This document shows positions 58,002 to 64,000 of a stretch of 64,000 nucleotides of DNA, one piece after another. Source of the stretch: Sinomonas susongensis. GTDB lineage: Bacteria > Actinomycetota > Actinomycetes > Actinomycetales > Micrococcaceae. The notes beneath the pieces were generated by a model. That model saw only the letters and a list, made by a program, of their open reading frames with translations. It was not told the DNA's origin and searched no databases. Positions within the stretch are counted from its first letter, which is position 1, and every line of letters begins with the position of its first letter. A program made the translations under genes and the position numbers. The stretch lies in assembly GCF_005877005.1 (NCBI RefSeq), contig NZ_SSNH01000012.1, positions 27,349 through 91,348 on the forward strand, given 5' to 3'.

Positions 58002-58984
58002 GCTGCCGTCACCTCCGCAGAGGGCTCGCCGATCATGGCAATGGCGTCGACCACGAGGTCCCAGAACTTCTCGCGGTCGAGGTCCATGGCCACGGAGGTG
58101 GTGCAGTCGGCCGGGGCGGGCGCCCGGAAGTCGGCGACCGTCATGCCGAGCGTGAGCGTCCCGGTGAGTTCGATGTCCACGGGGACGCGGCGCGTCGTCA
58201 TGACGCCCGGATCGATCACGTACGCGACCACGCACGGATCGTGGACGGGCGGATAGTCGAAGCCCTGTGCGTCCCTGTACGTCGCGGCGAAGAAGTCCAT
58301 GAGTTCGACGACGAACTTCGCCGGCTTGGTGCCGATCGCGGCAATGCGCTCGACGACGTCGGGCGTCGCGAGGGCCTGGTGGGTGAGGTCGAGGCCCACC
58401 ATGACCACGGGCCAGGACTCGTTGAAGACGATGTGCGCGGCCTCCGGGTCGATCTTGATGTTGAACTCGGCCACCGCGCTCCAGTTGCCCACGTGGTAGC
58501 CGCCCCCCATGAGGACGACCTCGCGGACGCGTTCCACGATGCGCGGCTCCTTGCGCGCGGCCATCGCGATGTTCGTGAGTCCGGCGGTCGGAACGAGCGT
58601 CACCGTCCCGGGTTCATGCGCCATGACCGTGTCGATGATGAGGTCCACGGCGTGGCGCGGATCGAGGTCGAAGGCCGGCTCGGGCAGCTCAGGCCCGTCG
58701 AGGCCGCTGTCTCCGTGGATGTCGGGGGCCGTCTCGATCGAGCGCACCAGCGGACGGGCGCAGCCGGCGGCGAACGGAACGTCGGTGATCCCGGCGATCG
58801 CGGCCACGGCGAGGGCGTTGCGCGTGACCTTCTCGAGGGTCTGGTTCCCTACGACCGTCGTGACGGCGAGGAGCTCGATGTTCGGGCTGCCGTGGGCGAG
58901 GAGGAGGGCCACGGCGTCGTCATGGCCGGGGTCGCAGTCGAGGATGATCTTCCGCGCGGTGGTGCTGCGGGGGATGGGTGGCAT
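57998..58984 (-). CDS. Ribonucleoside hydrolase (IU-preferring type)
   Basis: A 328-aa nucleoside hydrolase that splits ribonucleosides to base and ribose. The Ca-binding DCDPGHDDAVALLLA is at 16-30, TVVGNQTLEK follows, and VVLMGGGYHVGNWSAVAEFN and PVHDPCVVAYVIDP complete the site (Asp of the last block). GGAG lies 7 nt before ATG 58984. First gene of the operon; a LacI operator sits in its promoter. Confidence 0.94.
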   Translation of the reverse strand: MPPIPRSTTARKIILDCDPGHDDAVALLLAHGSPNIELLAVTTVVGNQTLEKVTRNALAVAAIAGITDVPFAAGCARPLVRSIETAPDIHGDSGLDGPELPEPAFDLDPRHAVDLIIDTVMAHEPGTVTLVPTAGLTNIAMAARKEPRIVERVREVVLMGGGYHVGNWSAVAEFNIKIDPEAAHIVFNESWPVVMVGLDLTHQALATPDVVERIAAIGTKPAKFVVELMDFFAATYRDAQGFDYPPVHDPCVVAYVIDPGVMTTRRVPVDIELTGTLTLGMTVADFRAPAPADCTTSVAMDLDREKFWDLVVDAIAMIGEPSAEVTAA

Positions 58985-59064
58985 GCGTTGGCTCCACATC
59001 GTTGGGGATCGGCCTGGGCGGCCGGTGGGATACCTCACGATTCTGGCAGGCGCCGTTGACTCCG

Positions 59065-59090
59065 TCAAGCGTTTAACGTCAAACGCTTGA
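59065..59090. promoter_or_regulatory. LacI-family operator of the nucleoside operon
   Basis: TCAAGCGTTT (59065-59074) and AAACGCTTGA (59081-59090) form a perfect 10-bp inverted repeat around AACGTC. It lies 81 bp before the hydrolase start and 30 bp before the divergent LacI gene. The central AACG pattern suits LacI/GalR binding. Confidence 0.85.
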
Positions 59091-59119
59091 TGTCTTGGGA
59101 GAGTCGGTATCTGCCTAAG

Positions 59120-60190
59120 ATGACGTCCATGGTTTCGGCAGCTGGCACGGGCAGCGAAGGATCGCGGCGGGTCACGGCGGCAATGGTCGCGCGTGAGGCC
59201 GGCGTCTCGACCGCAACCGTCTCCCTCGTCGTGAGCGGCAAGGCGGCAGGACGCATCTCCGCCGCCAACCAGGCGAAGGTGGAGGCCGCCGTCGCACGCC
59301 TCGGCTACATCGTGGACACGGCCGGCAGCTCGCTCTCGAAGGGGTTCAGCCCCGTCGTCGTCCTCATCGCCACGGACATCTCGAACCCGTTCTACGCGGA
59401 CCTCACGGCTTCCGCCCGCGCCGCCCTCGGCGAGCGCTACGAGCTCCTCCTCTCGGCGAACGATCCGGGCAGCCAAGCGGGGCCGGAAGCCATCCGGAGG
59501 CTGCTCTCCCTGCGCCCGGCGGGGTTCCTCATCGACGCGCCGTCCGCCGAGCTCGCCGACGGGATCCCCCCGGGCACGAACGCAGTCCTGCTCGACGCGC
59601 CCGGCATCGACACGCCCTGGCCTACCGTCAATCTCGACGTCGCCGGCGGAGCCGCGGAGCTGGCCGGGCACCTCGCAAGCCTCGGCCACAGGCACGTCGC
59701 GTACGTCGACAGCGTCATCGATGCGGCCACGTTCCGAGTGCGGCGCGAGGCGTTCCTCACCGCGGCCGCGGACCTCGGGATGGAGGCGAGCCACGCCACG
59801 CGCTCCCTCACCGCGATCGACGACGCCCGGCGGGCATTCGCCGCGGCGTGGCCAGAGTGGCGGGCGGCCGGGGTGACTGCCGCCGTGTGCTGCACGGACA
59901 CCCACGCGTACGGAGTGCTCGAGGCCGCCCGCTCAGCCGGACTCGCCATCCCCGAGGACCTCGCGGTCGCGGGCTTCGACGATCTGCCCTACTCACGGCA
60001 TACGAGCCCCCCGCTCACGAGCGTGCGCCTCCCCTCCGGCGAGCTTGGGGCCGCGGCCGGACGCGCGCTGCGAGCCCTCATCGAGGGCACGGACGGGGAG
60101 TCCCGGACCGACGGGCGGAGCCTGCTCGGACGCGATGCTGTGCTCGGCAGCGAGCTCGTCGTGCGGAGTTCGACGGCCGGGAACGCCTAG
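59120..60190 (+). CDS. LacI-family repressor of the nucleoside operon
   Basis: A 356-aa LacI/GalR protein. Helix-turn-helix MVAREAGVSTATVSLVVSG, then NQAKVEAAVARLGYI; core VVVLIATDISNPFYADLT and VAGFDDLPYSRHTSPPLTSV. The start is uncertain: ATG 59120 or 59129, neither with a good Shine-Dalgarno, while TAAGAT at 59116-59121 looks like a -10 that would favour a short or leaderless start. Divergent from the hydrolase operon across the palindrome. Confidence 0.9.
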   Translation: MTSMVSAAGTGSEGSRRVTAAMVAREAGVSTATVSLVVSGKAAGRISAANQAKVEAAVARLGYIVDTAGSSLSKGFSPVVVLIATDISNPFYADLTASARAALGERYELLLSANDPGSQAGPEAIRRLLSLRPAGFLIDAPSAELADGIPPGTNAVLLDAPGIDTPWPTVNLDVAGGAAELAGHLASLGHRHVAYVDSVIDAATFRVRREAFLTAAADLGMEASHATRSLTAIDDARRAFAAAWPEWRAAGVTAAVCCTDTHAYGVLEAARSAGLAIPEDLAVAGFDDLPYSRHTSPPLTSVRLPSGELGAAAGRALRALIEGTDGESRTDGRSLLGRDAVLGSELVVRSSTAGNA

Positions 60191-60212
60191 GCCCCACGTT
60201 CAGAACACAAGA

Positions 60213-60241
60213 CGACGACGGCGCTGCACGCGCCGTCGTCG
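60213..60241. terminator. Bidirectional hairpin between convergent genes
   Basis: Perfect 12-bp stem CGACGACGGCGC/GCGCCGTCGTCG with a 5-nt loop, midway between the LacI stop (60190) and the peptidase stop (60290). No T-tract on either side. Confidence 0.7.
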
Positions 60242-60289
60242 CCCTCCATCCGCTCTCCCAAGGGAAGAGCAGGCCTCGTGTGCCGCGGG

Positions 60290-62281
60290 TCAGTGCAGCG
60301 CCGCCACCTGCTGGGCGAAGGCTTCGGTCATGCTGCCGACGCCCGTGACGTCGTCGTAGCCCGGTGCGGTGAACAGGGACGAGTCGTGGTTCATCCCCAC
60401 CAGGTAGGTGTTGCCGCTGACGGTGCTCGAGAACGCGACAGCCTTCTCCTGCGAGGGCGGAGCTACATCGCGCTGCGCGCCGCCGGAAGCCGCCGCGGCG
60501 TAGATCGTCGGGTTGGCGAACCCGATGACCTTCCCGGACGCGGCCTGCGCGACGGCCATCTGCGCCGCGGTCAAGGGGCAGGCGAGCGAAGTCCCGCCGA
60601 TCCCCTCGAAGGCGAATGAGCCGGTCTTGAGGACGTTGTCGTTGGTGATGGGGCTGAAGCCGATGCGGTAGCCGGTGTACGGGTCTGCGAGGGACGAGAC
60701 GTCCGGCGAGACCCGGTGGCCCTGCGCGAGCGACGCCGGGACGGTGCCGGCCTGGTACGCGGGCTGCGCGAAGACGGCGCTCGTGCCGCCGCCCGCCCCG
60801 AAGCGGAACGGTCCGGGCAGCGAGCCGGCGTAGACGAGCTGGCCCGTCGAGTCGGGGACCACCCGCTGGCGAGCAGTGCCCCAGCCGGTCTCGAAGAGGT
60901 AGCTGCCGTTCTGGCCGGCCGCGAGGCTCGTGCCTCCGACGGCGGTGACGTACGGCGAGCTCGCCGCGAAGTCGGGCGAGGCGTAGCCGAGGTTGGCCAC
61001 CTCGTCGCCCGAGTCGCCGCTCGAGAAGTAGAGCCCGATGCCCTCGGCTGCTGCCTGCAGGTGGATGTTCTGCTCACCCATGAGCGCGTTCGCGGAGAGC
61101 GCCTCGCCGACGTTGCCGTAGCTGTTGGAGACGATGTTCGCGAGGTGGCCGTCGAGGATGGTCGACATCGCGAGGTCCAGGCCGCCGCCGCAGTTGTTGC
61201 CGCCGACATAGAGGATGTCGGCGGCCGGGGCCATGCCGTGGACCGCCTCGACGTCGAGGGTCTGCTCGCCCTGCCACCCGCTCGGCTCCTGGCACAGGTC
61301 CTTGTCGAGGAACATCTGGGAGTCGGGGACGATCTGCTGGTACTGGCCCGTCGTGAGCTGCGGGACGCTGCTCGCGGCCGACCACGTGTTCGTGTCCTGA
61401 ACGATGGTCGGTGACGCGTACGCGTCGATGATCGCAACCTTCTGGCCGGCACCGGCCGTCGTGTCCACGGTCCCAGCGGGTGAAATCCCGTAGGCACCCT
61501 GCAGCTGAGTCGGCGTGTAGCCGCAGATGAAGGTCGGGAAGCTCGTTGTCCCGTATGCCTCGGGCAGCGTGGCCGTCTTCTGCGCCCAGTAGTCGGAGCA
61601 GGGCACGCTGAGCGGTGGCTGGATCGGCTTGCTCGCCGCGGGGGCGGCCTCACCGGAATCGGGAGTCGCATTCGTCGGGTGGGTGAGGAGCCGGCCCTGA
61701 TCTATCGAGAGGCCCTGGATCGCGCTGCCGAGATCGGCGGGGACGGACGGGGCAGTGGCAGGACCGATGAGCGTCTGGCCCCCGAAGCTGTAGTTCTGCT
61801 CGCTCGTGCTGAAAGCCGCGTTGATCTGGGCGACGGTGCCGCGGAAGACGACGTAGAGCCGGCTCTGCGGAGTGCCCGTGACGGTCATGCCCTGCGACTT
61901 GAGCCAGCTGACAGTCGCATCGAAGGCAGCTTGGGTCGGGGCGTACGTGTCGATCCACTGCTGCGGCGTGAGGTACTGCCCGTAGGCGGCACTGCCCGGG
62001 GTGGAGACGCCGTCGGCGGTGGCCTTCGCACCCGCGAGGTCGCGGAGGCTGAAGTAGATCTCTCCCTCGACCGTCGTGTTGCTGAGGGGGTTGCCCGTCT
62101 TCGTCCTCGAGCCGGCCCACGGCGGGACGGAGCCCGGGTAGGCCTTGGAGTTCGACGGCGGTGGGTTGGGCGGCGAGGCGACCGCGGAGGCCGCCGTCGC
62201 GAGGCCCGCCGTGCAGGCGATGGCGGCGGCCGCGGCGAGGATGCGGAGCGAAAGCCGAGGGGAACGGTGCTGTCCAGCCAT
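60290..62281 (-). CDS. Secreted S53 (sedolisin/kumamolisin) peptidase precursor
   Basis: A 663-aa acid serine-carboxyl endopeptidase. Signal peptide 1-34 (RLSLRILAAAAAIACTAGLA core), activation prodomain about 66-200 (YFSLRDLAGAKATADGV), catalytic domain 225-663. The Glu339-xxx-Asp343 pair is in GEQTLDVEAVHG, the oxyanion Asp423 in SSGDSGDE, the nucleophile Ser565 in GGTSLACPL, and the Ca-site Asp near 644 in GYDDVTGVGS. All key residues are present. Monocistronic; divergent from the TerC gene. Confidence 0.95.
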   Translation of the reverse strand: MAGQHRSPRLSLRILAAAAAIACTAGLATAASAVASPPNPPPSNSKAYPGSVPPWAGSRTKTGNPLSNTTVEGEIYFSLRDLAGAKATADGVSTPGSAAYGQYLTPQQWIDTYAPTQAAFDATVSWLKSQGMTVTGTPQSRLYVVFRGTVAQINAAFSTSEQNYSFGGQTLIGPATAPSVPADLGSAIQGLSIDQGRLLTHPTNATPDSGEAAPAASKPIQPPLSVPCSDYWAQKTATLPEAYGTTSFPTFICGYTPTQLQGAYGISPAGTVDTTAGAGQKVAIIDAYASPTIVQDTNTWSAASSVPQLTTGQYQQIVPDSQMFLDKDLCQEPSGWQGEQTLDVEAVHGMAPAADILYVGGNNCGGGLDLAMSTILDGHLANIVSNSYGNVGEALSANALMGEQNIHLQAAAEGIGLYFSSGDSGDEVANLGYASPDFAASSPYVTAVGGTSLAAGQNGSYLFETGWGTARQRVVPDSTGQLVYAGSLPGPFRFGAGGGTSAVFAQPAYQAGTVPASLAQGHRVSPDVSSLADPYTGYRIGFSPITNDNVLKTGSFAFEGIGGTSLACPLTAAQMAVAQAASGKVIGFANPTIYAAAASGGAQRDVAPPSQEKAVAFSSTVSGNTYLVGMNHDSSLFTAPGYDDVTGVGSMTEAFAQQVAALH

Positions 62282-62443
62282 GGATCTTCTCCCATCACGG
62301 GACTCTCGTGAATATCCCGGTTGGGAGCGAGACTAGACCTGAAACAGACTTTGCAGTCAGGGCGGAAAACCTGAGAGTTTGCCATGAGTTTGTGAAATGC
62401 CTGTGAATTTGGCATCGGCGGCGCGCCCGGTACCCTTGAAAGT

Positions 62444-62580
62444 GCGCAGGGGAGTATCCAGTGCGCCGCACACGTCAACACGTCGGGCACGGGAGCCTGG
62501 CCGGGTGCGGCGGCCTGTTCGAGCGGACGAATCGTTCAGCGGACGGGTGGAAAGACTTGTGGCGGTCACGCCTACCTGCG
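62444..62580 (+). ncRNA. yybP-ykoY-like manganese riboswitch
   Basis: The leader of the TerC gene opens with GCGCAGGGGAGTATCC, whose GGGGAGTA is the mark of the yybP-ykoY motif, and closes with CCTACCTGCG, pairing CGCAGG with CCTGCG. A GGAAAGACTTGTGG block precedes the closing strand. It ends 11 nt before the start codon. TerC/Alx genes are classical targets of this Mn2+ switch. The inner stems were not traced in full. Confidence 0.7.
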
Positions 62581-62591
62581 AAAGGGACTCA

Positions 62592-63785
62592 ATGTCCGTC
62601 TCTCCTCTCGTCTGGACCATCACCGTCCTGGTGATCCTGGCCCTTCTGGCCTTCGACTACGTCTTCCATATCCGCAAGGCCCACGTGCCCACGCTCAGGG
62701 AAGCGGCCCTGTGGTCGTCGGTGTACGTCGGCGCCGCGGTGCTGTTCGGAATCGTCGTGCTCGCCGTCGGCGGCACCGAGCTGGGCGGCCAGTACTTCGC
62801 CGGCTTCATCACGGAGAAGGCGCTCTCCGTGGACAACCTCTTCGTGTTCCTCGTGATCCTCGCGAGCTTCAGGGTTCCGCGCGAGGACCAGCAGAAGGTC
62901 CTGCTGTTCGGGATCGTCTTCGCGCTCGTCGCGCGGACGGTCTTCATCTTCCTCGGCGTCGCGCTCATCAACAGCTTCGCCTGGATCTTCTACGTCTTCG
63001 GGGTGATCCTCCTCTTGACAGCGGGCCATCTCCTCAGGCCCGCGAGCCACGCAGAGGACGAAGCGGACAACGTCGTCGTGCGTCTCGCACGAAAGTTCCT
63101 GCGGACGTCGCAGAACTACGACGGAGACAGGCTCTTCACGATCGAGAACGGCCGCCGCGTCCTCACGCCGATGCTCCTGGTCATGGTGGCCATCGGCGGC
63201 ACGGATGTCCTCTTCGCGCTCGACTCGATCCCCGCGATCTTCGGGCTCACCCAGAACGCGTACATCGTCTTCACGGCGACGGCGTTCTCGCTCATGGGCC
63301 TCCGGCAGCTCTTCTTCCTCCTCGACGGCCTGCTCGACCGTCTCATCTACCTCTCGTACGGGCTCGCCGCAATCCTCGCGTTCATCGGTGTGAAGCTGGT
63401 GCTCCATGCGCTGCATGAGAACACGCTCCCGTTCATCAACGGGGGCCATCACGTGGAGGTCTTCGAGGTCACGACCGGCCTCTCGCTCGGCGTCATCATC
63501 GGCGTCCTCGCGCTGACCATCGTCGCGTCCCTCCTGAGTCCCGCCGGCAAGGCGCAGACCGCGATCAACAACGCGCGCCGGCACGCCGAGAGCTACCTCG
63601 ACCTCGGGTACACCGCCGACCCCAACGAGCGCGAGCGCATCTACGGGGACCTCGCCCGCGAGGTCGCAGCCATCGAGCTGATGGACAGGAAGTACCGGGA
63701 CAGGGCGAAGGACGTCGAGGCCATCCGGGCCAAGGTGCGCGAGGCCCAGGCGCGACACACCGAGTACCTGAGGACGACCGGCTAG
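62592..63785 (+). CDS. TerC/Alx-family membrane protein (manganese handling)
   Basis: A 397-aa TerC protein with about nine helices. GFITEKALSVDNLFVFLVIL and GGTDVLFALDSIPAIFG are the two acidic intramembrane motifs (Glu, Asp, Asn; Asp, Asp) that make the ion path. A charged 60-residue C-terminal tail follows. Recent work assigns the family to Mn2+ export and metalation of exoenzymes; tellurite resistance is the historical label. ATG 62592 follows AAAGGGAC. Control by the upstream Mn riboswitch fits. Confidence 0.93.
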   Translation: MSVSPLVWTITVLVILALLAFDYVFHIRKAHVPTLREAALWSSVYVGAAVLFGIVVLAVGGTELGGQYFAGFITEKALSVDNLFVFLVILASFRVPREDQQKVLLFGIVFALVARTVFIFLGVALINSFAWIFYVFGVILLLTAGHLLRPASHAEDEADNVVVRLARKFLRTSQNYDGDRLFTIENGRRVLTPMLLVMVAIGGTDVLFALDSIPAIFGLTQNAYIVFTATAFSLMGLRQLFFLLDGLLDRLIYLSYGLAAILAFIGVKLVLHALHENTLPFINGGHHVEVFEVTTGLSLGVIIGVLALTIVASLLSPAGKAQTAINNARRHAESYLDLGYTADPNERERIYGDLAREVAAIELMDRKYRDRAKDVEAIRAKVREAQARHTEYLRTTG

Positions 63786-63892
63786 GGGCTGCCGCGTCCA
63801 AGGGGCCCGCGCGTCCAGCCCGTTTATTCGGCCACCGACGCCGAGTCCGGGCGACGCGCCGCCCCCAAAACCGATTGGGAAAGATGGCGGAT

Positions 63893-64000
63893 TCAAGGCA
63901 TGTTGGCAACGGCCTGTTCGATGTCTTCGAGGAAGACTTCTCGTGGTGTTTTGAAGCCTAGTGTCTTGCGTGGCCGGTTGTTCATCTCGAAGGCGATGGC
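63893..64000 (-). mobile_element. 3' end of an IS30-family transposase gene
   Basis: The minus-strand frame from the window edge encodes 35 residues including AFEMNNRPRKTLGFKTPREV, the conserved C-terminal signature of IS30-type transposases (NNRPRK...TP), then a TGA at 63893-63895. The gene runs out of the window. The terminal inverted repeat should lie within 63786-63892, but I cannot fix it without the other end. Confidence 0.88.

Noticed and set aside
62592..63785. Tellurite-resistance determinant.
   Set aside because: The family name is historical; the motif set and Mn-type leader point to metal homeostasis, and no other ter genes are present.

Overview
The window is a GC-rich chromosomal segment from a high-GC Gram-positive bacterium, most likely Micrococcaceae (Arthrobacter/Sinomonas-like). 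The evidence is the G/C-ending codon use, frequent GTG starts, ATGA/GTGA gene overlaps, a Streptomyces-type gas-vesicle cluster, an actinobacterial xylose operon with a ROK repressor, and conserved actinobacterial families (DUF3151, DUF1206, maltokinase-cap protein). No rRNA or tRNA gene was recognised. The only mobile DNA is the 3' end of an IS30-type transposase at the right edge.

Layout. 1-4.0 kb: end of a DNA-glycosylase-type gene, then purS-purQ-purL with a strong terminator. 4.0-11.1 kb: DUF503 and MpaB-type genes, then a sulfur block (flavin reductase, ArsR regulator, sfnG, metY, CoA-binding protein) with two SAM-riboswitch-like leaders of different architecture. 11.1-17.7 kb: aldo/keto reductase, SDR, small proteins, MFS transporter with a divergent FCD regulator, VOC protein, and a sigma factor with a coupled membrane partner. 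18.4-20.8 kb: purA and a DUF1206 membrane protein. 20.9-26.3 kb: xylA-xylB-alditol oxidase, with divergent xylR. 26.2-29.9 kb: membrane glycosyltransferase, TetR regulator and a divergent Gfo/Idh/MocA pair. 30.0-38.8 kb: a seven-gene minus-strand sugar operon (two Gfo/Idh/MocA enzymes, TIM-barrel isomerase, ThuA protein, ABC importer without ATPase) with a divergent LacI regulator. 39.1-42.2 kb: MacB-type ABC exporter and an SDR. 42.5-49.9 kb: ten-gene gas-vesicle cluster running into a Rieske ferredoxin and its reductase. 51.5-60.2 kb: gluconokinase and its regulator, maltokinase-cap protein, DUF3151, fbaA, and a nucleoside operon (hydrolase, MFS, ribokinase) with a divergent LacI. 60.3-64 kb: secreted S53 peptidase, a TerC protein behind a yybP-ykoY-like Mn riboswitch, and the IS30 end.

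Theme: much of the window is sugar and nucleoside catabolism under local repressors whose operators can be read directly. The xylA promoter and the aldo/keto reductase promoter 12.8 kb away share one operator. The sulfur block looks like a sulfone-scavenging unit switched by S-adenosylmethionine.

Most unusual: (1) an intergenic tandem-repeat family with core CGTYTCGGGTACA, 25 copies at five loci, in 31- or 32-bp periods; five of its six array ends begin 1-10 nt after a stop codon and 23 of 25 copies point away from that gene. (2) In the gas-vesicle cluster, a GvpA/J-like domain fused to two PH/GRAM-like modules, a GvpJ with a four-cysteine zinc-ribbon motif, and three proteins with long charged disordered tails. 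(3) An 18-bp triple repeat and a small overlapping ORF ahead of a sugar-binding-protein gene.
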